NCBI RefSeq assembly: GCF_024305245.1
Contig: NZ_JAMWYX010000010.1
Span: forward strand, 62,001 to 126,000
Source: Erythrobacter sp.
GTDB taxonomy: Bacteria; Pseudomonadota; Alphaproteobacteria; Sphingomonadales; Sphingomonadaceae
DNA: 64,000 nt
Reading direction: 5' to 3'
The notes under the pieces were generated by a model. The model saw only the letters and a program-made list of their open reading frames with translations, ran no database searches and was not told the DNA's origin. Positions 17,483-26,503 of this stretch are shown in pieces. The translations under genes and the position numbers were made by a program. Every line of letters begins with the position of its first letter. Position 1 is the stretch's first letter.

Positions 17483-19344
17483 GCTGCACGCTGCCCGTCA
17501 GCCAGCCGGCGGCGGGCGTGGACCAGCAGCGCCGACAGTGCAGCGGGCGTCACCCCCGCCACCCGGCCCGCCGCCGCGAGCGTTCCCGGCGCGGCCTTGG
17601 TCAACCGCTCGACCATTTCGTTCGAGAGACCGGGAACCTCCGCAAAGGGGAAATCCGCCGCCAGCGTCAGCGCCTCGCTCGCGCGCAGATCACGCAATTC
17701 GGCATCCTGCCGCGCGAGGTAAGGCGCGTAGGCCGCATCCTCTGCCATCTCCTCGGCCAGCAGCGGGTCCAACGCAGCCACGTCGCCAAGCCATGGGGCG
17801 AGCGCATCATGCGTGATCCCGTCATAGCGGAGCCATTCGGCAATCGGTTTTACACCATGATCGCGCCGTACCGGCAATCCAGCATCGGCCAAGTCGCGGG
17901 AGTGGAGGCACTGCGAATGTTTCACGTGAAACATTTCGCGCAAATTTTCGCGCCGTTCCCACCATGACCTGCGTTCTTCACTCACGCATCCCGCCGCGAT
18001 CCCCAACCCGGTAAGCCGCGTCGCCGCATTATTGGCGCGGAGCCGGAGCCGGTATTCAGCGCGGGAGGTGAGCATCCGATAAGGTTCGGACACGCCCTGC
18101 AAAGTCAGGTCATCCACCATCACCGCGATATAGGAATTGGCGCGATCAAGCGCGGGCGCAGCCCTGCCCAGCACCGCAGCCGCCGCCTCCAACCCGGCGA
18201 CCAGGCCCTGTGCGGCAGCTTCCTCATAGCCAGTGGTGCCGTTGATCTGTCCGGCACAATAGAGACCTGGGATCACCCTCACCTGCAAATCCGGCGTCAA
18301 TGCACGCGGATCGATATGATCATATTCGACCGCATAGCCCGGCTGCACGATTTCGACCCGCGCGCAGCCCGGCATCGTGCGGACAATAAGCTCCTGAACA
18401 TCGACCGGCAGCGAGGTGCTGATCCCGTTGGGATAGACCATGTGGGTATCCAGCCCCTCCGGCTCCAGGAACACCTGATGGCCCTCCCGGTCCCCGAAGC
18501 GGTGGATCTTGTCCTCGATCGAGGGGCAATAGCGCGGCCCGGCCGCACCAATCGCACCTGAAAACAAAGGGGACCGGTGGAGATTCGCGCGTATCGCATC
18601 ATGACCCGCCTGCGTGGTCCGGGTGATCGCGCAGAACACCTGAGGGTTAAGCCGCCGCGGGGTGAGCGGAGACATAGTCCAACTCTCGTCATCCGAAGGC
18701 TGTTCTTCCAGCGCGGCCCAATCAATGGTGCGCCCGTCGAGCCGCGGCGGTGTGCCGGTCTTCAGCCGCGCCATCGGCAGATCGGCAGCGCGCAGCTGCT
18801 GGGCGAGACGCTTTGCGGCGTTCTCACCGATGCGCCCGCCTTCGAACCGCTCCTCGCCGCGAAACAGCACGCCGCCGAGGAACGTGCCGGTGCACAGGAT
18901 CACGCGCGGGGCGTTGAGGATTGTTCCGTCCGCGAGTTCCAGTCCGGCGACCACCCCGCTTTTCAGCACCAGCGCAGCCGCTTCGCCCTGCACCAACATC
19001 AGGTTCTCTTGCGTGCGCACGATTCTCTGCACTGCCGCCTTGAACCGCACCCGGTCGGCCTGCACACGCGGGCCCCAGACGGCGCTGCCCTTGGAACGAT
19101 TGAGCATCCGGTAATGAATCGCGCCGGCATCCGCCGCGCGCCCGATCACCCCGTCGAGCGCGTCGACTTCGCGCACCAGATGCCCCTTGCCGAGACCACC
19201 GATGGCGGGGTTGCAGCTCATCGCTCCGATGGCCTGGAGATCGAAGCTGACCAATGCCGTGCGCGCACCCATCCGCGCCGCCGCGCAGGCAGCTTCGACT
19301 CCGGCGTGACCGCCGCCGATTACGAGGACATCGAAGGAATGCAT
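17479..19344 (-). CDS. mnmG: tRNA uridine-5-carboxymethylaminomethyl(34) synthesis enzyme MnmG (GidA)
   Basis: 621 residues. FAD-binding motif [19 protein letters not shown] at the N-terminus, [20 protein letters not shown] near 50 and [16 protein letters not shown] near 370. With MnmE it modifies U34 of several tRNAs, using glycine or ammonium, FAD and methylene-THF. A perfect parS lies inside the gene and reads MFHVKH near residue 471. The genes mnmE, mnmG, rsmG, parA and parB all run the same way with short or overlapping junctions, as in many bacteria near the origin. Confidence 0.97.
   Translation of the reverse strand: MHSFDVLVIGGGHAGVEAACAAARMGARTALVSFDLQAIGAMSCNPAIGGLGKGHLVREVDALDGVIGRAADAGAIHYRMLNRSKGSAVWGPRVQADRVRFKAAVQRIVRTQENLMLVQGEAAALVLKSGVVAGLELADGTILNAPRVILCTGTFLGGVLFRGEERFEGGRIGENAAKRLAQQLRAADLPMARLKTGTPPRLDGRTIDWAALEEQPSDDESWTMSPLTPRRLNPQVFCAITRTTQAGHDAIRANLHRSPLFSGAIGAAGPRYCPSIEDKIHRFGDREGHQVFLEPEGLDTHMVYPNGISTSLPVDVQELIVRTMPGCARVEIVQPGYAVEYDHIDPRALTPDLQVRVIPGLYCAGQINGTTGYEEAAAQGLVAGLEAAAAVLGRAAPALDRANSYIAVMVDDLTLQGVSEPYRMLTSRAEYRLRLRANNAATRLTGLGIAAGCVSEERRSWWERRENLREMFHVKHSQCLHSRDLADAGLPVRRDHGVKPIAEWLRYDGITHDALAPWLGDVAALDPLLAEEMAEDAAYAPYLARQDAELRDLRASEALTLAADFPFAEVPGLSNEMVERLTKAAPGTLAAAGRVAGVTPAALSALLVHARRRLADGQRAA
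17918..17933. promoter_or_regulatory. parS site 3 (perfect)
   Basis: TGTTTCACGTGAAACA inside mnmG, encoding MFHVKH on the gene strand. Confidence 0.95.
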
Positions 19345-19399
19345 GCGGCGCAGATAGGGCTTGGCGCAGGGATCGTCAAAGCCGTTTCATCAGGCAAAA

Positions 19400-19415
19400 T
19401 GTTTCACGTGAAACA
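19400..19415. promoter_or_regulatory. parS site 4 (perfect)
   Basis: TGTTTCACGTGAAACA in the 121-bp gap between mnmG and mnmE, one of a pair whose starts are 39 bp apart. Confidence 0.95.
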
Positions 19416-19438
19416 TTGGCCGCAAGAAATGCCGAAAA

Positions 19439-19454
19439 TGTTTCACGTGAAACA
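19439..19454. promoter_or_regulatory. parS site 5 (perfect)
   Basis: TGTTTCACGTGAAACA in the mnmG-mnmE gap, second of the pair, 12 bp before the mnmE stop codon. Confidence 0.95.
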
Positions 19455-19465
19455 TTGTGCACGCT

Positions 19466-20752
19466 TCACTTGCCGATGCAGAACCGCCCGAACAGCGTGT
19501 CGAGCATATCCTCGGTGGTCGCGCGCCCGATCAGCCGGTCGAATTCGTGCCGCGCACGGCGCAGTTCTTCCGCGATCAGCAGCGGGTCGCTGAGCATCTC
19601 TGCCGCTGCCAAAGCCTCTGCCGCTTCGGCAAGCCGGGCATGTTGACGGGCATTGAGCGCGGCCTCCCCCGGCTTCGGCAGTGTGCCGCGCGCCACTTCG
19701 GCCAACGCGGATTTCAGCGCGCCAAGCCCCTCGCCGGTCGTTGCCGACAAGGTGAACCGCGCCGAAGGTTTGGCTGTGAAGTCGCCGCGATCCGCCTGCG
19801 CCGCAATTTCCCACGCGCCCTGCGGACCCTCGCCTTCCGGTCCGAGCCACAGTACGAGATCGGCGCGCGCCAACTCGCCCCGCGCGCGGTCGATGCCGAT
19901 CGCCTCGATGGCTTCCGCGTGCGCGCCGTCGCGCAGCCCTGCAGTGTCGACAAAGGTAAACGGAACGCCTGCGATACCCACAGACCGCTCGATCACATCG
20001 CGCGTCGTCCCGGCAATGGGCGAGGTGATCGCTGCCTCGCTTTCGATCAAAGCGTTGAAAAGCGTTGATTTGCCCGCATTCGGCGGCCCGGCGAGCACCA
20101 CCCGGTACCCCTCCCCCAACCGCTCCGAGCGCGGACGCGACAGCCAGACGCGCAGTTCGCCCGCCAGCGCGGCAATGTTCCACGTGAAACATTCTGGGAG
20201 GTCGGACGCGTCCTCATCGTCGGAGAAGTCCAGCGCAGCCTCGATCTCGGCCGAGAGTGCGAGTGCACGTTCGCGCCAATCCACCACCTGGCGCGACAAG
20301 GCACCGCCCGCGTTCGCCAACGCGGCGGCGCGCTGCAATTCGGTCTCGGCGGTGAGCAGATCGGCCAGCCCCTCGGCCTCGGCGAGATCGATGCGGCCAT
20401 TGGCGAAGGCACGTCGGGTGAATTCGCCCGGTTCGGCACGGCGCAGGCCGGGGAGTGCCGCCAGCGCCGCCTCTACCGCGGCGATCACCGCGCGCCCACC
20501 GTGGCAGTGCAATTCCGCGAGATCCTCGCCCGTCGCGGTGTTCGGTCCCGGAAACCACAGCGCCAAGGCTTCATCGAGCATTGCCCCGTCCGTATCGCGC
20601 AACTTGACCAGCGCAGCGCGGCGCGGCTCCGGCATCCGCCCGGCCAGCGCAGCCAGCGCGGCTCCCGCCTGCGGCCCGGAAATGCGGATCACACCGATAG
20701 CCGAAGGCGGCGCGCCGCTCGAAAGCGCGAAGATCGTCGGATTCTGGCTCAT
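19466..20752 (-). CDS. mnmE: tRNA uridine-5-carboxymethylaminomethyl(34) synthesis GTPase MnmE (TrmE)
   Basis: 428 residues. N-terminal tetrahydrofolate-binding domain, then a helical domain carrying an inserted G domain with GPPNAGKST near 222, the K-loop/switch I TTRD near 248 and DTAGLRD near 267. The C-terminus is FCIGK, the conserved catalytic Cys motif of the family. It is slightly shorter than the E. coli protein. A one-mismatch parS falls near residue 188 and reads CFTWNI. It partners MnmG, encoded just downstream. Confidence 0.96.
   Translation of the reverse strand: MSQNPTIFALSSGAPPSAIGVIRISGPQAGAALAALAGRMPEPRRAALVKLRDTDGAMLDEALALWFPGPNTATGEDLAELHCHGGRAVIAAVEAALAALPGLRRAEPGEFTRRAFANGRIDLAEAEGLADLLTAETELQRAAALANAGGALSRQVVDWRERALALSAEIEAALDFSDDEDASDLPECFTWNIAALAGELRVWLSRPRSERLGEGYRVVLAGPPNAGKSTLFNALIESEAAITSPIAGTTRDVIERSVGIAGVPFTFVDTAGLRDGAHAEAIEAIGIDRARGELARADLVLWLGPEGEGPQGAWEIAAQADRGDFTAKPSARFTLSATTGEGLGALKSALAEVARGTLPKPGEAALNARQHARLAEAAEALAAAEMLSDPLLIAEELRRARHEFDRLIGRATTEDMLDTLFGRFCIGK
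20176..20191. promoter_or_regulatory. parS site 6 (one mismatch)
   Basis: TGTTCCACGTGAAACA inside mnmE, with one change in the left half-site. Confidence 0.85.
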
Positions 20753-20762
20753 CGCAGCGGAA

Positions 20763-21038
20763 CTATTCGGAGCCCTTCGGCCCTTCGCCGGCCCGCCCGG
20801 TGGAGCCGGACGCCGCCTTCATCCCGCTTTCGACGAAGCTCTGGAACATCTTCAGCCCTACCTGCCCCATCGGCGCCAGGGCCTGCGCATATTGCTGCAA
20901 CTGATCGGGGTTTGAGACGCCCTGCATCGCCTTGGTGATGTTCTCGACATAGACATTATTGGCTGCGCTGACATCGGGCAGGCCCATGAAACTGCGGGCT
21001 TCCTCTGGCGTGCAGTCGATTTCGATGGTGATCTTCAT
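20763..21038 (-). CDS. DUF6489 family small protein
   Basis: 91 residues from ATG 21038 behind a strong AGGAGGA site. It begins MKITIEIDCTPEEARSFMGLPDV and continues as predicted amphipathic helices with a Gln/Met-rich centre. I match this to the DUF6489 family of sphingomonads, which has no known function. A poly(3-hydroxyalkanoate) or phasin-like role is sometimes suspected for such small helical proteins, but nothing here shows it. It lies 10 bp upstream of mnmE on the same strand and may be co-transcribed with it. Confidence 0.82.
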   Translation of the reverse strand: MKITIEIDCTPEEARSFMGLPDVSAANNVYVENITKAMQGVSNPDQLQQYAQALAPMGQVGLKMFQSFVESGMKAASGSTGRAGEGPKGSE

Positions 21039-21140
21039 GGCGCATCCTCCTGTCTGTCCATCCATTTGGGCTTGGCAGCCGAGCAAGGCAAGCGATAGGG
21101 TTCGCCCCGCACCCCTTCCCCCGCAAGCGAGAGAGACATC

Positions 21141-21854
21141 ATGAGCCTCAACGAAACCATCCCCACCCTTGACGGCGCCAATGAAGCTGGCGGGTCCAGC
21201 TTCGGTGCCTATGTCGCCAAGCCCGAAGGCACACCCAAGGCCGCCATCATCGTTATTCAGGAGATTTTCGGTGTGAACCCCGGCATCCGCAGCAAATGCG
21301 ACAAGCTGGCAGCGGACGGATATCTCGCGGTCGCCCCCGATCTGTTCTGGCGGCTTGAACCCGGCGTCGAATTCGATCCCGATGTCGAGGCCGAGTTCCA
21401 GACCGCGCTCGACATGATGGGCAAGTTCAACCAGGACGCCGGCATCCGCGATATCGAGGCGACGATCCACCACATCCGCCGCTCGCTGGGCGTCGCGAAG
21501 GTCGGCTGCGTCGGATACTGCCTTGGCGGGCGGCTCGCTTACATGACCGCAGCGCGCACCGATATCGATGCGAGCGTCGGCTATTACGGCGTCGGGATCG
21601 ACGGATTGCTGGGCGAGAAGCACGCGATCTCCAACCCTCTGATGCTCCACATCCCGACCGAGGACGGCTTTGTTTCACGTGAAACACAGGCAGCGATGCA
21701 CGAAGGGCTGGACGATCACCCGCGCGTGACGCTGCACGACTACGAAGGGCTGGATCACGGCTTCGCCACCGAAACCGGCAAACGCCGCGACGAAGAAGCC
21801 GCGACCCTCGCCGACAGCCGGACTGCCGCCTTTTTCGCCGAACATCTGGGGTGA
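21141..21854 (+). CDS. Dienelactone hydrolase family protein
   Basis: 237 residues. Alpha/beta-hydrolase with the nucleophile elbow GYCLGG near residue 130 (Cys nucleophile, as in dienelactone hydrolase) and the histidine in DHGFA near 215; the early Glu sits in IVIQEIFGVN. Members open lactones or cleave esters in the cytoplasm. A perfect parS (21671-21686) is embedded and encodes FVSRET at about residues 177-182. RBS GAGAGA lies before the ATG. The stop overlaps the GTG of the next gene. Confidence 0.9.
   Translation: MSLNETIPTLDGANEAGGSSFGAYVAKPEGTPKAAIIVIQEIFGVNPGIRSKCDKLAADGYLAVAPDLFWRLEPGVEFDPDVEAEFQTALDMMGKFNQDAGIRDIEATIHHIRRSLGVAKVGCVGYCLGGRLAYMTAARTDIDASVGYYGVGIDGLLGEKHAISNPLMLHIPTEDGFVSRETQAAMHEGLDDHPRVTLHDYEGLDHGFATETGKRRDEEAATLADSRTAAFFAEHLG
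21671..21686. promoter_or_regulatory. parS site 7 (perfect)
   Basis: TGTTTCACGTGAAACA inside the dienelactone hydrolase gene. It is the site nearest to the putative origin, about 4.5 kb away. Confidence 0.95.
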
Positions 21855-22267
21855 GCGCGGGCGCCGAAAACCACACGGGCCTCGCCCGCTGGCACGCCTA
21901 TATGGAGGGCGGGAGCGATCCTGCCCTCCTGTCGGCGCTATTAGCGGATGATGCTGTGTTCCACTCTCCGGTGGTGCACACCCCGCAGATCGGCAGGCCG
22001 GTGGTGCTGGCCTACCTTGTTGCCGCTGCGCAGGTGCTGGGGAACGATGCTTTCCGCTATACCCGCGAGCTGGTCGACGGGAACGAGGTGATGCTCGAAT
22101 TCGTCACGGCGATCGACGGCATAGCGATCAACGGGGTCGACATCATCCGTTTCGACGAAGCAGGAAATATCAGCGATTTCAAGGTTATGGTGCGTCCGCT
22201 GAAGGCGATCAACAAGGTCTGGGAAGTGATGGCAGCGCAACTCGAAACAGCGAAGGGTCAATCCTGA
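21851..22267 (+). CDS. NTF2-like (SnoaL-type) protein
   Basis: 138 residues from GTG 21851 inside the stop of the hydrolase gene (GTGA). The pattern WHAYMEGGSDPALLSALLADDAVFHSPVVHTPQIG and DIIRFDEAGNISDFKVMVRP is typical of the cone-shaped NTF2/SnoaL fold, used as small-molecule isomerases or ligand-binding domains. Substrate is unknown. Coupling to the hydrolase suggests that the two share a pathway. The 3' end overlaps the convergent BLUF gene by 10 bp. Confidence 0.85.
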   Translation: MSAGAENHTGLARWHAYMEGGSDPALLSALLADDAVFHSPVVHTPQIGRPVVLAYLVAAAQVLGNDAFRYTRELVDGNEVMLEFVTAIDGIAINGVDIIRFDEAGNISDFKVMVRPLKAINKVWEVMAAQLETAKGQS

Positions 22268-22656
22268 CGCACGGCGAGGTATTGCTCCACCTTGCGAACG
22301 GCGTCTTCGGGAATGCCCAAGGTACGCAACTGCGCGATGAAGTCGGCCGATTGCGTAATGGGCTGTGACAGATGGATCCGCTTCATCTTCCACGCCGGAA
22401 AAGCACGCTTATCAGCGGCCCAGCGCCCGAGGATCGTGATCGAATGATGTCTTGGGTCGTGGGCCAGATCGCCAAGCAGTTTGTCCAGCGCAGACGTATC
22501 GCCTTCGATATACTGGAAGAACAGACCGCCCACGACACACAGAAACCCGGTGATCCCGCGATCGGGATTGCGCAGGGACGACTTCTGAATAATGTCGAAC
22601 ACGTCACCACCCGCAAGCGAGGGGATTGCAGTGCTGACGTAGATTAGCCGTTCCAT
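22258..22656 (-). CDS. BLUF domain blue-light sensor 1
   Basis: 132 residues, a stand-alone FAD-binding BLUF domain with a short helical cap. The light-sensing residues are all present: Tyr6, Asn30, Gln48, Trp89 and Met91. Their spacing is identical to AppA Tyr21/Asn45/Gln63/Trp104/Met106 (constant offset 15). Short BLUF proteins relay blue light by protein-protein contact to a separate effector. Its ribosome-binding site GGAGGGG lies in the 3' arm of a GC hairpin just before the ATG. The second BLUF gene lies 105 bp upstream on the same strand. Confidence 0.95.
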   Translation of the reverse strand: MERLIYVSTAIPSLAGGDVFDIIQKSSLRNPDRGITGFLCVVGGLFFQYIEGDTSALDKLLGDLAHDPRHHSITILGRWAADKRAFPAWKMKRIHLSQPITQSADFIAQLRTLGIPEDAVRKVEQYLAVRQD

Positions 22657-22660
22657 AACA

Positions 22661-22681
22661 CCCCTCCTGCACTTGGAGGGG
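22661..22681 (-). promoter_or_regulatory. Hairpin masking the ribosome-binding site of BLUF gene 1
   Basis: On the minus strand CCCCTCC and GGAGGGG form a perfect 7-bp all-GC stem around a 7-nt loop (AAGTGCA). The right arm is the Shine-Dalgarno sequence, six bases from the ATG at 22656. Such a structure would block ribosome entry unless opened by heat, a protein or a translating ribosome. It has no T run, so it is not a terminator. Confidence 0.7.
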
Positions 22682-22761
22682 GTTACGCGAAAAGGTGTGA
22701 AAACAATCCTACCGGCACATTAAGATTTAGAACTGATCTATCGTGACCGGCGCACTTCCAA

Positions 22762-23154
22762 TCAATTCAGCACCGCGAAGTTCATGATCATCTTGCGCAC
22801 TTCGGGGTCGAGGCCTTTGGGCAGCTCGCCTTCGAGCATCTCCTGGCGACTTTCGATGCTCTCGGCGATCATTACCCGCTTCATCGCCCAATCGGGGCAG
22901 GTGCGTTGGGCGATCCCGCGCCGGTCGAGCACCGAGACACCGCTGTGGCGCGGATCGGCAAAGATCGTTTCCATTAGCGCATTGACCTCGCCCTCTGCCC
23001 CTTCGAGCAGCTGGAGAAAATTGCGGCCGTTGAACAGCAGCAACCCGGTTATCCCGCGCGCCGGATTATTCCGCTCGCTGGTGGCGAGAATCGCGTCGAC
23101 TTCTTCGCGCAGCAAAGTCGGCGCGGTGCTGATATAGAGATATTGGCTGAGCAC
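22762..23154 (-). CDS. BLUF domain blue-light sensor 2
   Basis: 130 residues from GTG 23154; no ATG is available nearby. BLUF residues Tyr7, Asn30, Gln48, Trp89 and Met91 are present, with a one-residue difference in the first loop compared with its neighbour. The motifs NPARGITGLLLFNGRNFLQLLEG and DPRHSGVSVLDRR match the family. The C-terminal cap differs clearly from BLUF 1, so the two probably have different partners and are not a recent duplicate. It lies 55 bp after rho on the same strand. Confidence 0.93.
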   Translation of the reverse strand: MLSQYLYISTAPTLLREEVDAILATSERNNPARGITGLLLFNGRNFLQLLEGAEGEVNALMETIFADPRHSGVSVLDRRGIAQRTCPDWAMKRVMIAESIESRQEMLEGELPKGLDPEVRKMIMNFAVLN

Positions 23155-23209
23155 TTTTTTCGACCCGTCCGTTGTCGTCCCGATGGCACGCCCCCCGGCG
23201 CGCCCTTGC

Positions 23210-24475
<1,266 letters not shown>

Positions 24476-24677
24476 TGTCGTTATTTTCCGAAAACAGGAG
24501 TGGCCGGATGGTCAGTACCTCTTTGAGAAAGAGGCGCCCCGTGTGGCGGGGCCGGGCTTGGAGAAAGCAGACCTGAAGAAGCGCGTGGAACGCTTCCGAA
24601 ACCGGATGAACTCACGCGGGATAGAACTGCCGCGCGGTCCGGTCAATCGCGGAAATGCAGGGCCGGTGCGGCCTGCC

Positions 24678-25121
24678 TCAGAACGGCTTCAGATAGACCA
24701 GCGCGACGATGAACAGGAGCAGCACGCCGGGCACTTCGCCGATCATCCGCAGACGGGCTTCGGTCAGCGGCCGCTCGCTGCGCGCCATCTTCTTGGTCTG
24801 CCCTACCAGCCAGCCATGATAACCGGTCAGGATGAGCACCAGCGTCAGCTTGGCATGCAGCCAGCCGTCGCTGAAAAAGCCCATCGCGATTGCCATCGCC
24901 AGACCCAGCACCCAGACGATGATCAGGCTGGGGGTGAGGATGATTTTGCGCAGCTTCCCCATCCGGGTCGCCCACTTGGCCTCACCTTCGGAACCAGGCG
25001 CATGATCGAGCATGTAGATGCACTGGCGCGGCAGCATGAACAGGCCCGCCAGCCAGAACACCATGAAGATGACATGGCCGATCTTGAGGAACGGGTAGAT
25101 GGTGAGGAGGACGGATTGCAT
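24678..25121 (-). CDS. hemJ: Protoporphyrinogen oxidase HemJ
   Basis: 147 residues with four membrane helices. The first has FLKIGHVIFMVFWLAGLFMLPRQCIYML, carrying the conserved His, Leu-Pro-Arg and later residues of the HemJ (UPF0093) family; GYHGWLVGQTKKM in the third segment is also conserved. It oxidises protoporphyrinogen IX in the penultimate step of heme synthesis, in the inner membrane, and binds heme itself. It is six bases after hemE, so the two heme enzymes are co-expressed. Confidence 0.92.
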   Translation of the reverse strand: MQSVLLTIYPFLKIGHVIFMVFWLAGLFMLPRQCIYMLDHAPGSEGEAKWATRMGKLRKIILTPSLIIVWVLGLAMAIAMGFFSDGWLHAKLTLVLILTGYHGWLVGQTKKMARSERPLTEARLRMIGEVPGVLLLFIVALVYLKPF

Positions 25122-25127
25122 GACCTC

Positions 25128-26156
25128 TCAACCCCTAGCCGGGTTTCTGAGGGCCGCAAGCAGTTCCTCGACATGCGGGATCGGGGTGAATTGTCCGATT
25201 CCGTGGCCGAGGTTGAACACATGCGGGCGATCCTCGAACGCGTCGATGATCGTCCGAACCCGCTCGGCCATGGCCGGACCGCCGGCTTCGAGCAGCAACG
25301 GATCGAAATTGCCCTGCACCGGCATGCCCGCAGGCAGGCTGGCATGCGCCCAGGCCGGATCGAGCGTTTCGTCCAGCCCGACCGCATCCACCCCGGTTTC
25401 GCGCGCATAGGACGGCAGTTTTGCGCCCGCGCCCTTGGGAAAGCCGATCACCGGGGTGTCGGGATGCGAAGCCTTGAGCTGCGCGGTGATCGCCGCATTG
25501 GGGGCGACCACCCACTTTTCGAACTGGTCGGGGGCAAGGCTGCCCGCCCAGCTGTCGAACAACTGCACCGCCTCGGCACCCGCATCGATCTGACCGCGCA
25601 GGTAGGTGACCGAAACTTCGATGATCGCATCCACGATTGCCTGCATGTGCGCCGGATCGCGGTACGCCAGCAGCCGCGCCGGGCCCTGATCCTTCGAGCC
25701 CTGACCTGCGATCATGTAGGTCGCGACCGTCCAGGGGCTCCCCGCAAAGCCGAGCATCGTCACTTCCGGCCCGATCAGCGCGCGGGTGCGGCGCACGGTC
25801 TCGTAGACCGGTTCGAACCGCTCGAACGCAGGTGTGAAGCTGTCGAGCCCGGTTTCCAGCAGCGTCGGCGACAGGTGCGGCCCTTCACCAGCCTGAAACG
25901 TCAGCCCCTGCCCCATCGCATGCGGCACGATCAGGATATCGGAAAACAGGATTGCCCCGTCGAACCCGAACCGCCGGATTGGCTGCACGGTGATCTCGGC
26001 TGCGGCCTCGCTGTCGTAAACCAGTTCGAGGAACCCGCCCTTTTCGGCCCGGAGTTCCCTGTATTCAGGCAGATAGCGCCCGGCTTGGCGCATCAGCCAG
26101 ACGGGGGCAACGTCCTGACGGACACCATTGAGCGTATCGAGAAGCGGACCGGGCAT
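25128..26156 (-). CDS. hemE: Uroporphyrinogen decarboxylase HemE
   Basis: 342 residues. Motifs PVWLMRQAGRYLPEYRE near 18, SDILIVPHAMG near 77, GFAGSPWTVATYMI near 135 and FNLGHGIGQFTPIPHV near the end match the family. It decarboxylates the four acetates of uroporphyrinogen III. RBS AAAGGA precedes ATG 26156. It forms the left flank of the putative replication origin, as in Caulobacter and Rickettsia. Confidence 0.97.
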   Translation of the reverse strand: MPGPLLDTLNGVRQDVAPVWLMRQAGRYLPEYRELRAEKGGFLELVYDSEAAAEITVQPIRRFGFDGAILFSDILIVPHAMGQGLTFQAGEGPHLSPTLLETGLDSFTPAFERFEPVYETVRRTRALIGPEVTMLGFAGSPWTVATYMIAGQGSKDQGPARLLAYRDPAHMQAIVDAIIEVSVTYLRGQIDAGAEAVQLFDSWAGSLAPDQFEKWVVAPNAAITAQLKASHPDTPVIGFPKGAGAKLPSYARETGVDAVGLDETLDPAWAHASLPAGMPVQGNFDPLLLEAGGPAMAERVRTIIDAFEDRPHVFNLGHGIGQFTPIPHVEELLAALRNPARG

Positions 26157-26503
26157 AGGGTTCCTTTAAACAAAACTAATCTAATTATAAAAGGATTGAT
26201 GGAGTCTGTTGGCCCTGTGGATAGCGGGAATTACCGGCGCTTGCCGGATTATGCCCAAGCTGAACAGGACCGAATGCCCCCACCGAATCCGCAAGGGACC
26301 GAGGTCAAGCAAGCTTTATCCCCACTCTTCCCAGCCTGTCGACAAGACTTGTCCCGTGTGCGCAAATACCCCCCACCGAATGCCTGTCAGCGGGGACTTA
26401 AATCGCTCCCCTGCTTGTTAGCCCCGCTGTCCCGTGGTTTATGCGGGGTTCTGTCCACAGCCTCCACCCCCTGGCCCGAATCCGGACCGCGAGCGCTCAA
26501 CTC
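26157..26503. other. Putative chromosomal replication origin oriC
   Basis: A 347-bp gene-free gap between divergent hemE and PPSR, the conserved position of the origin in Caulobacter and Rickettsia. Seen in it: an AT-rich block at 26161-26200 (32 of 40 A/T), candidate DnaA boxes CTATCCACA (26216-26224, minus strand, one mismatch to TTATCCACA), TTATCCCCA (26316-26324, one mismatch) and CTGTCCACA (26451-26459, two mismatches), and GANTC methylation sites at 26285 and 26478. Seven parS sites lie 4.5-9.5 kb to the left. No ORF with coding character fills it. The promoters of hemE and PPSR must also lie here. Confidence 0.75.

Noticed and set aside
26441-26503. Upstream start for PPSR at 26441
   Set aside because: The extra 21 residues do not resemble the family, which begins close to NRLNLHLVSDSTGET, and the extension runs over a DnaA-box-like site.
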